A stretch of DNA of 64,000 nucleotides from Pomphorhynchus laevis. Taxonomy: Eukaryota > Acanthocephala > Palaeacanthocephala > Echinorhynchida > Pomphorhynchidae. Below the pieces are notes generated by a model. It worked only from the letters and a program-made list of their open reading frames with translations. It had not been told where the DNA came from and ran no database searches. The stretch spans positions 186,001 through 250,000 of the forward strand of contig WNNJ02002126.1 of the NCBI GenBank assembly GCA_012934845.2. Direction: 5' to 3'. The first letter of the stretch is position 1. Every line of letters begins with the position of its first letter. Positions 21,841-33,219 of this stretch are shown here, one piece after another. A program made the translations under genes and the position numbers.

Positions 21841-22614
21841 TCAAATATAGTCATCAAAGTTTGGTCTTGGCATGTGATTAGGAGACGGATCAAATGAATG
21901 TATATTTCCGGGAAATACTGGATCTGATCTTATACCAGGAAAATTAGCTCTGTTGCGTTGGAATCTGTTTATTGGGTGAAATACCATCCCGCCTCCCATT
22001 GTTCTTGGACCTCCGATGTACGGATCTAAATCAGATCTTCCATAATCAAATGCTATGTGGCCAAGCGGCGATGAATTCATTGATCTAATACGAGGGTTAG
22101 AAATTCTTGGAAGTGCAGATGTGGATGAGCCTTGATATTCCGAAGTGGTAGAAGTCATCTGATTTCTTCCACTTCCTGACGATGAATCCATTGATTCCTC
22201 TAACTTTAGAAAAGGATTAAGTTCTTTGTTTATTCTTTCAATTAGATCAGCACGGTTTTTATATGTACTTTGATAGTCATCAAGATGATCAGCGTCCGTA
22301 ATGTGACTTTTAATATCGATTGCACACTCGGCTGTTCTCTGATCGACTTGTCTGTTTAGTGAAAAAATCAACGTTCCATTAGTATTAATAGCTTTCAAAG
22401 TATAACCGCGACCATTCCGAGTATAATCGATATTGAAAACATCTTGGTCTTGATTCCATTCAGTCGGTAAAATTTCGCTTTCAATACCATTATTGAAACA
22501 CTTGAAATTGAAATTTAAAAGTCTCCAGTGAATAAAAATATATAACGGATCGGTGGCCCTTCGGAAACTGTTTTTGTATAAATTAAACATTGTCTCTAGT
22601 CCAACCCAATGCAT
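21841..22614 (-). CDS. PSMF1: Proteasome inhibitor PI31 subunit homologue
   Basis: A 257-residue protein without an intron. Human PI31 is 271 residues. PI31 binds the 20S proteasome and FBXO7-type F-box proteins and modulates proteasome assembly and transport. The N-terminal FP domain (1-140) aligns throughout from memory: GLETMF, FIHWRLLNF, SEILPTEWN (46-54), LKAI, then DADHLDDYQSTYKN matching human DAEHLGDFHRTYKN. A Ser/Thr/Pro-rich linker follows, then Gly/Pro-rich RSDLDPYIGGPR, GGGMVFHP and the terminus PSPNHMPRPNFDDYI. The end corresponds to the HbYX tail (human MYL), but an Asp sits where the hydrophobic residue is expected. ATG at 22,614 is chosen because MHWVGLETMF aligns with the human start. 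This is the only clear host gene in the window. Confidence 0.93.
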   Translation of the reverse strand: MHWVGLETMFNLYKNSFRRATDPLYIFIHWRLLNFNFKCFNNGIESEILPTEWNQDQDVFNIDYTRNGRGYTLKAINTNGTLIFSLNRQVDQRTAECAIDIKSHITDADHLDDYQSTYKNRADLIERINKELNPFLKLEESMDSSSGSGRNQMTSTTSEYQGSSTSALPRISNPRIRSMNSSPLGHIAFDYGRSDLDPYIGGPRTMGGGMVFHPINRFQRNRANFPGIRSDPVFPGNIHSFDPSPNHMPRPNFDDYI

Positions 22615-22630
22615 CTACAAAAATAAATAT
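22615..22630 (-). promoter_or_regulatory. Splice-acceptor-like site directly before the PSMF1 ATG
   Basis: The minus strand reads TATTTATTTTTGTAG immediately followed by the ATG. A T-rich tract ending in AG with zero distance to the start codon fits either the 3' end of an intron in the 5' UTR or a spliced-leader acceptor. Sequence alone does not separate these. Confidence 0.45.
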
Positions 22631-22759
22631 AGTTTATACTATGAAATGTTAAATTAACTAAAATAATTATAAATAATTCATTAATTAACAGGAAGTTAAG
22701 AGTTATAGACTATAAACTAAACAGAACTGTGTAAAACTAAATCTAAATTATATAAATAT

Positions 22760-23280
22760 ATGAAATATATGTTTCGATACATTGATGATATATATGTATT
22801 TAATTCTAATAATTTTTATTCAATAAGCGAACAAATTTATCCATGTAACCACATTTATCCAGAAAGCCTTATTTTTAACAAAACCAATATTGATGATAAA
22901 GAAGGTGTGTATCTAGATATGAACATTAAATTAACATTAACTAAAACTACTATTAATTTATATCGTAAAGATGACATATTTAAATTTACAAAAAAACATA
23001 TTTTTGCATGAGCATTCATGCATACCATATAATATAAATATAATACATTAAATAATGAAATTTTAAGAATTGCAACAATATGTAATGATATTGGCTTTCT
23101 TCAAAATCATTTAAATAATTTAATAGATATATATTTTAAACTAGGTTACTATAAAAATAACATCAAGCAGAAAATAGTAAAATATATAAATCAACACAAT
23201 AATATAAAGAATAAATTTAAACTCTTAAGTGGCAAATTTTTATGGATGGATAATAAATAATATACTTTGCATTAGAATAT
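22760..23280 (+). pseudogene. Reverse-transcriptase fragment with YIDD box (R6 element)
   Basis: The plus-strand frame 22,760-23,011 starts with MFRYIDDIYVFN (RT motif C, YIDD), then EGVYLDMNIKL, the box that follows, and INLYRKDDIFKF. After a stop it continues in reading order with LNNEILRIATICND and KLGYYKNNIKQKIVKYI to about 23,260. The YIDD..YLDM..LYRK order differs from the LINE RTs here and resembles Penelope-like or related RTs with a C-terminal helical tail. Motifs A and B and the N-terminus are absent. Its tail matches the 898-bp repeats. Confidence 0.6.
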
Positions 23281-23548
23281 TTTAATATACTTTGCATTAC
23301 AAATTTATTCAGGTAGCCTTTTTCTTAATAAAACCAATATTAATGATAACGAAGGAATATATCTAGATATGAACATTAAATTAACATCAATTAAAACTAT
23401 CATTGATTTATATAAAAATAAAAAATAAAAAATCAATTGAAACAACATTTAATTTATATCGTAAAGATGTTTAAAAAATTAAATCTACACGAAACATATT
23501 TTTGCATGAACATTCATGCATATCATATAATATAAAATATTATTATAT
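23281..23548 (+). pseudogene. Second, decayed copy of the YIDD-type RT fragment
   Basis: After a repeated AATATACTTTGCATTA joint the text restarts: SLFLNKTNINDNEGIYLDMN, then a degenerate LYKNK stretch and the word ATTTTTGCATGAACATTCATGCAT shared in part with 23,001-23,025. Truncated at both ends with several stops. Its head-to-tail position repeats the tandem habit of the family. Confidence 0.5.
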
Positions 23549-23628
23549 GTCGACTTCCAAGGGAGCTGAAGCTCGTAAGGAAGCATCATATCGAATAAAA
23601 AAAGCAGAAAAAAAAACGTAAAGAAACA

Positions 23629-26600
23629 TCAAGAGTTCACGAGGTCAAGCTTTATGCGTTCTTTCAATCGCAGAGCAGAAGAGCAGTTGATTACACCAGG
23701 TGATAATCCATTCACTCGTTTACAGACGCGATCCATCACTGTCGTGCAATTTGCTCGATGCCTTGAGCGATGCTTCAAACATAGCTCGTGTCCACGTAAC
23801 ATTGAGGATTCACGAAGACAGAACAGCTGCTTACACGGACGGTTAGGCACGCGCAGCGACATCCACACTAATGTAAGATATGCAATCAACAGATCGCATT
23901 CAATAGATCTTATACACAACGTCTTTAGTCTAACTGGATAAGGAATGGAGCGAGTTGCCGGAACCAAGTGCGTGGCTCTTTTCAAAATGTTGTCGAATTC
24001 ACTCAATTCTGATTTCAGTTGAGGGTGTGTCGCGTGAGATGCATAGAGCATATGTGATTTTAAGAGTCACGAATATACAATGCGTAAAGCCTTTGGCTCA
24101 AGTCGTTTAACGTTTCGATGAAGAAATCCTAAAATTCTACGGCATTTTGCAATAATCGCAGAAGAATGAAGACGAGATTTTAAATTGGAGGAGATAACAA
24201 CACCTAGATCAGTAAAGTGATTTACTGATTCGATAACTGTTGAGCTGAATTGATAAGAGGAAGGTAATCGGGATTGACCAATTATCATATGTCGACATTT
24301 ACTAACATTGATTACAAAGCCGTGTGATGAACACCAACTACTAACTTCATCCAAATCTGACTGTAGAAGGGGAGAGCTAGAACAACAACGAAATAAAGGG
24401 CACCACAGTTTCATGTCATCGACGTATAATAGGCACTGGCATGTAACATTTTCAGCGATTTCGTTGATGTAGATATTAAACAAAGTGGGACTAAGGATAC
24501 AGCCTTGTGGAACACCTTGAGTGAGATAAAATCATTCAGAAAGAGACTCACCAACTCGCACAGCAAAGGAACATCTACTCAAGAATTCACGTATCCAGAA
24601 ACAAACGTGCTTTGAGAATCCGTAATTTCCAAGTTTCCACATTCAAATTCCACTGGAATCAACTCCCTCTCGACGTCTGCCGCACTCCCTTTTTTATCAC
24701 ATTCAAACACCTCCTCCGTTCACACTTTCTCGACACATGATTTACATTTTTGTTTTGTTGTGGTCATATAAGCGTGCGCTGGATCGCATTTCCCACGTTA
24801 AATAAATCTTTTTTTAATTAGATGAACGACCCGATCAAAAGCTTTGGACAAACCAATAAAGACGACATCAACCGGTACCCCCTGTTCGACAAAACCGGCC
24901 CAGCTTTCGCGTGCTAATGTTAGATTAGTTGAAGTGGAGCGATGTTTTCTAAACCCATGCTGTTTATTAGATAAAATATTGAATTTGTCCAAATGAGAAG
25001 ATACATACCTCAGGATCAGTTTCTCCATCACCTTACAAGCAATACACGTCAAACTTATTAACCGATAATTTTGAGGATGTACCTTATCCCCCTTTTTGAA
25101 AACTGGAATGACTAATGCTCTCTTCCACATATCTGTGATTATGCCAGTTCTCAAGGACCAATAGTAAATATCAAAAAGCGGAAGATATATATTCGATGCA
25201 ACTTTGCGTAATAATATACTAGGAATACCATCAGGACCTGAACTATTTTTAGCCGGTAGCTTCGATAAGATATTAAGAACATCGAGCGGGTCAAAGTAGA
25301 GGTTAGAATCCTGGTACTGGAGAGAAGAATTGCCTATCGTAATGTTATAGTCACATAGGGTAAATCGATTGCGAGTAAGACAAAAGTTCTTGGCAAGGAT
25401 ATTGGCAATGGAAAGAGGAGAAACCGATTTTCGATCACCATCAACCAGACAGTTGATTGACGAAGATACCCTCTTACGGTTGCCAAGTAGTTGAAAAAGT
25501 CTATTTTGATCGACATTAGACAAGGAACATATGGCAGCAATGAATTGATGTTTCTTCTGACGTTTAAGAGAAGTCACCCTGTTGCGAATGGTAGTATAAA
25601 ATCTGAAGGATCCGAGTCCACGCTTAAATAGTAGGAATGCATGATCACGTTCTCTGACAGCTCGCTTCAACTCACTGTCAAACCATTTGGGTTTGGAGGA
25701 TTGTGGTTTACGTGTTACGCAAGGGGAAAATGCGTGAAGTAGATTAATCAATGTTGTGTATAGGAACGACCAGGCCACATGAACACCGAATGTTCTAGCA
25801 CAAGGCCATCTTACTAGGCTCAGCATTCCATTAATTGTATCGTAATCCGCATTCATAACACCAATCGTTTTCTTAAAATTGACCAGACGCGAAATATGAC
25901 CAGGTAGGATGATACGTAAAGTGCAGTGATCGCTAGAGCCTAATGGCGGACCGCAACTTAATGACTCAACGACAGAATCATTGGTACATAGGCATAAATC
26001 TAGCAGGGAATTACTTTTATTACGGATACGAGTATTACAATGGACAAGCTGACAAAGTGTGAGCTCATTGAATACATCAAGTAAGGCTGATGATTCTTTA
26101 TCACATCCCTGGATTGCGGTATAAGATACCAAATCGATATTTGGAGTGTTAAGATCTCCGCAGATTAAGGTATCGACATCGCCGGAACAGTGATGTTTCA
26201 ACGACTTGATGATGAGTTGTGTTTTTGATCAAGGACTACGATAAACAATACAAATGCGATAGACCTTCTCTCGTTCCTCCGTCACTTCAATCCACAAAAG
26301 CTCATTTCAACAATCGTCAGAGCACGACTCTATTACGTTATAAACAAGATTGTCGCGTATATAAGCAGCTACACCGCCACCTCTAGAGATTTTTCGATCA
26401 CAGCGAACTATCGTATAACCGTTAATACCGACTTCAGAATCCAGAATATTACAATTTAACCAAGTTTCAGTGAAAAACAGCATGTCAAGATTTTCATAAT
26501 GTACTATTGCTTTGATTTCATCTAACTTGTTAAACAAACTCAAAACATTTGAATGGAGTATGTAAAGGCCAGCTTTGGTAGATGTACAGGGAAACTTGTG

Positions 26601-26636
26601 GACATTTGATTTTTGAGAATTCATACAATCGAACAA
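23629..26636 (-). pseudogene. LINE E ORF2 (endonuclease + reverse transcriptase), broken
   Basis: Endonuclease: LHSNVLSLFNKLDEI, MLFFTETWLN, RCDRKISRGGGVAAYI, TLICGDLNTPNIDL, SLLDLCL, LGSSDHCTLRI. Linker: KWFDSELKRAVRERD. RT: SGPDGIPSILLRK, SLTCIACKVMEKLI, KQHGFRKHRST, motif A VVFIGLSKAFDRV, in which the catalytic Asp is replaced by Gly, motif B GVPQGCILSPTLF, motif C LLYVDDMKLW, then HFTDLGVV. The C-terminal domain has LRGHELCLKHR and a KRVNGLSPGV tail. The Asp-to-Gly change alone would abolish polymerase activity. Insertions and several frameshifts confirm a dead copy. Confidence 0.88.
24647..24826 (+). mobile_element. LINE family D 3' end inserted in LINE E
   Basis: Plus-strand family D tail: GGAATCAACTCCCTCTCGAC through ACACCTCCTCCGTTCACAC to GCACACGCTTATATGACC-like sequence in complement, ending TTAAATAAATCTTTTTTTAA. 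It is opposite in strand to its host and cuts the RT between motif A and motif B. The 5'-truncated length of about 180 bp is typical of this family's tail insertions. Confidence 0.85.
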
Positions 26637-26840
26637 CGAGGATAAATCCGGATGATTGACCGTTAGTAGCGAGTTACAGAGTCTACAGTTGAGTTGGAAA
26701 TGCGTGCGACACAGAGACGTTCGATATCCTGTAACGAAATATCTCGAGAGCTGTCAATAAATAAATCGAGTGGAGACTATGCAATTTTGCAAAACACATG
26801 ATAGGATTGATTTAACTGCATTGACATCATGCTGAATACG

Positions 26841-26938
26841 TGTGACAACCAGAGAGAATAAATGGCTTTTATTCACGAATCTACAAATAGTAGGTAAAGT
26901 TAAATATAAATGATAAAGTAATTAAATGTGATACCACA
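26841..26938 (-). repeat. LTR (3' LTR of the gypsy element)
   Basis: 98 bp beginning TGTGACAACC and ending GATACCACA on the plus strand. Preceded by ATACG, the left target duplication. Confidence 0.93.
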
Positions 26939-29900
26939 TTCATCCCATGTGATAGTTTTGGAAGTATGCAGGACTTCTTTGACTTCTTTGACTTCGTCGG
27001 TAGAATTCTCTAGTTGTCACGGGATGATGGTTTGCCTCAGGAATTGATGTCCTCTTTGAACTCAAGTTCATATCGATATTGTCAGTGACATCATATTGCT
27101 TTCCGTTATTGTTATCATCTTCATAGTCTGGCTGGTTCCTATCGAAGCTATCTTGACAGTCGTCATCCCCGTCCCTTGACAATCCCGAACTACGAATATC
27201 CGAACTGTCTGGATCCTTGTAAATGGAGGTTTCTGAAGGATAACGAGATAGGTGTCGAGTTGAAATATTTGCTTCTTTCCCAGATGGAAGTTCGATATGA
27301 GCCGTGTTCGGATTCGCGTTTATCAGTTTAGCTTTGAGCAATTTATCGTCGTATTTGTCGTGTTTGTAGAAGTTTCGCATGAATACAGATCCGGGACGAC
27401 GGAGCCATTCTGGTAAATTGAATTTAATTAATGGGCGTCTAGAGAAGTTGAAGATTCGATCATGAGGTGTCGAGCCAGTTGAGGTGCATAATAGTCCTCG
27501 AATAGATTGAAGGCTTTCAGCGAGGACCGCTCCCCAAGCAGCAACCGGACGATTGTAGTCTCTAAGCCGCAAAAGTACAGCGCTCCATAATATACCGTTA
27601 TAGCGTTCGATCTGTCCGTTGCCTAACGGATTGTACGAAGAGTGACTTGCTACCGTGCCAATACTCTCCAGATAATCAGAGAATTCTTTCGACATGAAGG
27701 ATGACCCGCGATCGGAATGTACAAATTCAGGTGGACCAAATATTGTCACTATACCACGCAGGCAATTTATCACTGTTTGACCGGACATATCACGGCATGC
27801 AAATCCAAAGGGATAACGAGAATATTCATCGACGGCTGTAAGCAAATATTTCTTGCCTGATGAACTGGGCAAAGGACCTTTGAAGTCAAGTGAAATTCTT
27901 TCGAAAGGTCGTGTCGCTCTGATGAGGGCAGTTTTTGGAGGCTTGAAGAAGTTTGGTTTCAACAACGAACAGGTAACGCAATGAGATACAACATAAGAAC
28001 GTCTTCAGTGCTATATGGAAGTTGATTCGATTAAACGAAGTGATACAAACGATTGACTTCTGGGTGGCAAAGCGTAGCGTGAAGTTCATAAAGAAGCTTG
28101 AGATCTTTCTGTTTGTTAAAGTAACCGCAACTTGAAGCACAAATATCCCTAGACATTGAGTCGGCCGCATAAACTTTCCAGGCCGGTAAAGTATACAATA
28201 TTTGAACTCAGATAGATCGAGACGCCATCTTTGCACTTTTTCATTTTTAATTTTACTCTTATGATTCCTGTTAAATATGAATGAAACTGACCTTTGATCC
28301 GTTAGAACAGTGAAAGTTCGTCCAGACAAATAGTGCCTCCAGTATCGCAATGCTTCAGCGATGGCAAGGGCCTCTTTCTCAATAGCGGAATGTCCAACGA
28401 CACTCTTACTAAGTGTATGCGAATAAAATGCGACGGGTTTGTTATCCTGCGTTAATACAGCACCGATAGCATAAAGGGATGCGTCAGTCTCTACTGTAAA
28501 TGTCTTATTGAAATCAATGGGTGTTAGAGTAGCTGAAATAATACGATCACGAATTATCTCAAATGAGCGCTTTGCTGCAGGTGTAATAGGAAATATCGTG
28601 GTTTCAGCTAACGGACGAATCTGCGACGAAAAATTTTGAATCCATTTGGATTAATGTGAGAAAAGGCCGACAATTCTTCGCAGTTGACGTTTATTTTGAG
28701 GTACCTGCAGTTCTCGCAAAGGTGAGACATGATTAGGATCAGGCCGTTTAATACCACTACCAACTTGATATCCCAGAATATTGATCATCGTTTTATTAAT
28801 CATACATTTCGATTCATTTAGTGTTATTCGGTACCTAGAAGCAACTTCACGAAACTTGGCTAGACTTGTATCATGTTCTTGCTGTGTTTTGCCGCACACA
28901 ATGATATCGTCGAGGTATGAATAGGTGCCGGTTAAGTTTTCTTTCTCTATGATCTCGTTGATTATTCGCTGGAAGGCGGCTACAGCATTCGTGAGTCCAA
29001 AAGGCATACGCTGAAATTGATAGAGTTGACCATCTGCCTCGAATGCGGTCAAGAATTTTTCGTTTGCTCGCAAAGGAACTTGATGGTAAGCACTTTTTAA
29101 ATCGAGGGTGCTAAACACGTTATTGGACGATATGGTATCGATCAGGTCGTCAATTCGGGGCATGGGATAAGCGTCGAGGACCGTGAATCTATTTACGGTC
29201 TGCGTGTAATCTACTACTAGATGACGACGTTCTTCTCTGTTTACAATAAGAACTTGCGCACGCCACGGTGAGCGACTGCGCTCGATGATGCCTTCGGACA
29301 ACATCCGTTTTACTTCCGAAGCAATAAAGCGGCGATCTTCGATATTACGGCGCCGGGACGGAATTGCTGCAGGTTTCCAGTTTTTAAAATCGTCTGAAAA
29401 TAACGACGGTATATCGATTTCCATGCTCGATAGTTGCCCAATGGTTAATGTTTCTTGCTTAGCATTTCCTCGAAGTCGAATGGAAACACTTGAATGCAAG
29501 CGCAGGAATGGATGACCAAGTATGAGATCACGACAAAGATGAGACACGACGAAGCATTGAATGTCAGTATAGTTTCGGTCACAGTAAGATATCGGTAATA
29601 CGCATCGTTCATTGCATACGGATGTAAATGATGAATTAGCCATGGAAATTCTAACACAACAAGATTCTGTAGGAATACCTAGTTTTCGAATAACTGATGA
29701 ATCGACAAAGTTGGAAGAGCTCCCTGTATCGATAAGAGCATCCAGCTGTTGTGTTCCAACGCGAACTTGTACCGTCATGTCGTCAAGTTTAGATGCATCA
29801 CCATTTGCATTTTGACAGGATATGATATTAAGTGATTCACAGTCGGACGCGTATGGTCGAGTACTACGATTGTATTTTCGTCGAGATCGAAGCAACTTAG

Positions 29901-30676
29901 TTCGACAAACGTTTTCGTAGTGTCCACGTTTTAAGCAGAATGAACATTCAGCATCCCGGGCTGGACAACGATTTCGTGTATGCATAACTCCACCACAAAA
30001 GTAGCACCTTTTCTTGTTGATCTTTTGAGCTACGGCAATAGATTCTTCACTTTCAGAAATATCAGTATTTCCTTTTGAACCTTTGGTTTCCCTTAAGGCA
30101 TTTACTGTGAATTCGAATGTGTGTCGATATTCGTTTGATTGAGTTTGAGCTGCTTCAATCGTTCGAGCGACTTGATAAGCTTTCTCTTTGTCGATGTCAT
30201 TAGTCTCGAGTATGCGTTGACGAATCTCGTTCGATTGTAAACCCGTAATAAATGAATCGCAAATAAGAATATCGCGCAGCTCCTTAGCTTTCACATCTTT
30301 GAAGGTGCATTGTCGCGCAAGTGTTTCAAGACGATTCACATAGTTAGATATCGATTCATCGAGAGTTTGTCGTGCAGAACACAGTAGATGTCGTTTGTAA
30401 ACCGAATTTGTAGATTTTATGAATGCTTTGTCGAGGACATCCATTGCTGAATCATAATCCAGGCACTCGTCAATCTTGTCGAATAATTGAGCGGAAATTG
30501 AGATTTTCAGGAGATCAAGTTTGTCATCTTGTGAATCCATTTTGATGCTTTTGATAAATGTTTCGAAGCGATATCGCCAGTGACGCCATTCGCGTTCTGC
30601 TTCAGGACAGTCTGTCGTTAGTTTGAGTGTATCCGGCTTGAACAGAGTATCCATCAAGACAATTCGTGAATAAAAT

Positions 30677-30774
30677 TGTGACAACCAGAGAGAATAAATG
30701 GCGTTTATTCACTAATCTACAAATAGTAGGTAAAGTTAAATATAAATGATAAAGTAATTAAATGTGATACCACA
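30677..30774 (-). repeat. LTR (5' LTR of the gypsy element)
   Basis: 98 bp with the same ends as its partner and about two differences. Followed by ATACG, the right target duplication. Such short LTRs are unusual for Ty3/gypsy. Confidence 0.93.
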
Positions 30775-31544
30775 ATACGTAAGTCATTGTTAACGGCATA
30801 TGACTCGATGAGGTTTGCAATAAGCACACAGTGAGCCCTATCAGAGGGTGTGCGCAAAGAAGGGTTAGAATTAAAAGGAACTTACTCACTATTAGGATCG
30901 ATATTCTGTGACGAAGATGGCGAGATAGAAGTCAGCTGTAAATTTGGGCGGTGTGACGTAGGAACTGGCAGCTGAGCTAAATTTACAAGGGACCCAATAC
31001 CACGTGGATTATCTGATGATGACGTAGAAATGCAATGAGGGGTAGAAATGTAAGGTGATTTATTTGATACGACCAAAGAAATACCGGGTTGCAAATGGTC
31101 AATGACAGTAACATCAGAAGATTGAGCTGATTGATTGGGCAAAATTGAAGGATGTATAGTAATACCTGTAGAAGAGATGGGAGATTTTGCATTCTTAGAG
31201 GCAATCGAATGCAGAAGAATTGGGCATCGAGGTTAAAACTTATTACAAGACGAAGAGGCACGTGTGGACATCGCTGCATTGCCAGATAGTTTCAATATAT
31301 TTGTCTTGAGATTATCTATTTCACTCTATATCGTATTTATCATCTTAGCAGAACAGTAGCCACGGTAGAATTCGTTGTCTGCAAGGCAAGATGTCTGGGA
31401 TTATGAAGTCCAAATACTTACCCACGTGTGATAATTATTGTTTGAGCAAAGGACTTGTTGTTCAGATCCATTGGAAACATCTCTAACATCAATGTTGGAC
31501 GCGACATGGTTGGAAACTTGAGACTTTTGTTTTTTCCGACCCAT
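30775..31544 (-). pseudogene. LINE E ORF1, first part
   Basis: ATG at 31,544 (MGRKKQKSQVSNHVASNIDV), then a Cys-rich finger remnant with YRGYCSAKM, then a Ser/Pro-rich linker (IDHLQPGISLVVSNKSPYI and on) to about 30,885. The RRM-like part begins CVLIANLIESYAVNNDL and is cut by the gypsy element; the other side resumes with QHDVNAVKSILSCVLQNC at about 26,830. This is a LINE host gene in its own right, interrupted by the insertion, with a few stops and frame changes. It is parallel in design to LINE C ORF1. Confidence 0.75.
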
Positions 31545-31551
31545 TTGAATA

Positions 31552-31610
31552 TAGTCGTTTGATTCGTGATAGTCGTTTGATTCGTGATTTGATTCGTTTG
31601 ATAGTTCTAA
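31552..31610. repeat. 18-bp tandem repeat upstream of LINE E ORF1
   Basis: AGTCGTTTGATTCGTGAT occurs twice head to tail, followed by a partial third copy, ending 8 bp upstream of the ORF1 start in element orientation. Compare the 26-bp monomers of LINE C at 19,112-19,188. Confidence 0.85.
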
Positions 31611-31615
31611 AAATC

Positions 31616-32295
31616 AATGAGGACTAGGAATCCGCGACCAGAGGGTAACTTTTCTAACTCGAGAGAAATGTGCAATCCTGTCTTGAAACAGATGGGTATC
31701 GATGATAAATCTATATTCTTTCTAAACGCGTCGCTTGACTTAAGTATATTGATTTATTTTGAACATATAAACGCCGATCAATGAAATCTGGAGATCAATG
31801 AGAAACTGATATTAAAGTCGCAAATAATTGAAGTCACAAATACCTTTGTGACTAATATAATACATTATATAATGAAATTTTAAGAATTGCCATTAGTAAT
31901 AATATTGGCTTTCTTTTAACTCATTTATTATTATAGATACATATAATAAAAATATATAATTAAACTCATTTATTATTATAGATACATATGTTAAAAAAGA
32001 TTTATTTTTACATGGCAAATGCGTGCCGGCGCACGCTTACATGACCACAACAACAAAAAACAAAAATCTAAATCATGTGTCGAGGGAGTGGGTACGGAGG
32101 CTGCATTTGAATGTAATAAAGGATAAATCAAACTGTATAAAATATACACTTTCTATTAGAATTAGATACACTAGATAATCAAATTTCATCAGAGAAAATA
32201 CGTTATTATTAGTTCCTTATTATGACCTCTAATCCTTATTCTTATACATCGTCTGCTATTTATTAGTTAATTCATAAAAATGGACTTTTATTTTA
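31616..32295. other. Mosaic of small repeat relics
   Basis: 31,860-31,990 has words of the R6 family (TTTTAAGAATTGC, ATATTGGCTTTCTT). 31,995-32,130 is a family D 3' end on the minus strand (AAAAAAGATTTATTTTTACATG, then GCGTGCCGGCGCACGCTTAC). 32,131-32,290 is again R6-like on the plus strand (ACTAGATAATC, CCTCTAATCC, AATTCATAAAAATG) with the ribozyme-like region deleted. So a D tail apparently sits inside an R6 relic. 31,620-31,855 has nothing I recognise. Confidence 0.6.
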
Positions 32296-32985
32296 GTGGT
32301 ATCTATGCTTAATACGCTCGATATGAGCGCTCACGTAAATAAAGTTTCGGACAATTATCGTCGTACTATTGGCATCATTAGACGATCTTTTGTATCACTA
32401 GAGGTATGTAGCTATAGAATAATATACAAGGCCCTAATCGAATTTTGCATGCTATACGCATCTCCCGCAGCGTATCCACATCTGTGCAAGAACATTGTGG
32501 CTTACGAATCAATTCTCCGGTAGGCTACTCGTCTTGTTCCCACTTGTAAAGACATGCCGTTTGACCAGAAGTTAGAAATCCTAGGTATTTCAACGGTTTG
32601 TAAAAGTTTGGTAAAAGCTGATCTTATGCTGGTATGAAGGGCAATTTTATCGCCCACTCATCCCCTCAACATCATATTTTGCCTACGCAACTCCGAGTAG
32701 TTACGTGGACATCGACTAACGCTCAAACATCGTAGAAAAGTCCATCGACATTATCAGGATATCAGAGATCGAGCAATAAACAGTTGGAACAGGGTCCCGT
32801 CATCTGCAAATGAATGCCGAAACATCCAAGACTTTCGGCGTGCGTTGAACAGTGTATCGCTCTCATAGGAAGTCGAACCTGATTTGGATTTTTTGTTATA
32901 CTGACATTGTACTTTTACATTGAGATCCAGGCAAACGAGCCACCGCTCATCGGCTGTTATATAATAATAACTCTTTTAAAATAAA
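32296..32985 (+). mobile_element. LINE 3' fragment (CR1/jockey-type)
   Basis: The plus strand reads YRRTIGIIRRSFVSLEVCSY, FCMLYASPAAYPH, ATRLVPTCKDMPFDQKLEIL, LRGHRLTLKHRRKV and INSWNRVPSSANE with three in-frame stops. It ends in a UTR with a GAGCC..GGCTG stem and TAATAATAA at about 32,963-32,972. RT catalytic motifs are absent. Distinct in sequence from A, C and E. Confidence 0.8.
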
Positions 32986-33219
32986 AATTATATTATTTAT
33001 TATTTATAATTACTTGTATTTTAACTGGATAATACTTTCATAGTTCATAATTTCTCTCAGTCGTCTATTTGGCAGAAATGTTCGAAAAGTTTAGTTGAAG
33101 ACAGCACGTCATATGTAGAACTGTTTCGTTAGTACTTGACATAGTATTGAACGCCATAAGAGCCTAAAAAGATAAAATTAAAGGCAGTCAACAAAAACAA
33201 GAGAAATAACTGAGACCAA

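Larger units (their letters stand above)
26841..30774 (-). mobile_element. Ty3/gypsy LTR retrotransposon, broken, nested in LINE E ORF1
   Basis: A 3.9-kb element on the minus strand with 98-bp LTRs and a 5-bp target duplication ATACG on both sides. Parts in order from its 5' end (right): Gag-like region, two CCHC zinc knuckles (CYFCGGVMHTRNRC; CSFCLKRGHYENVC), protease with DTGSS, reverse transcriptase with YLDD, RNase H, and integrase with the SHSDRGSSF and NGQIERYNG boxes. Gag, protease and RT appear in one frame. The element as a whole is broken, with about two or three breaks in the pol region. The LTRs differ at about 2 of 98 positions, so it is fairly young. Domain order and motifs put it in Ty3/gypsy; the exact lineage is not assigned. 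Confidence 0.93.
23560..31615 (-). mobile_element. LINE family E, near full length, split by nested insertions
   Basis: On the minus strand: ORF1 (31,544 downward), an LTR retrotransposon inserted in ORF1 (26,841-30,774), the end of ORF1, the ORF2 endonuclease (26,636-25,990), RT (25,600-24,067 with a family D tail at 24,647-24,826 in the opposite strand), and the C-terminus (24,051-23,629). Without the insertions the element is about 3.9 kb. The layout and protein types match family C, but they are clearly different families. It is dead: frame changes lie near 26,230, 24,490 and 24,060, and the tail insertion removes RT motif B context. Confidence 0.88.
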
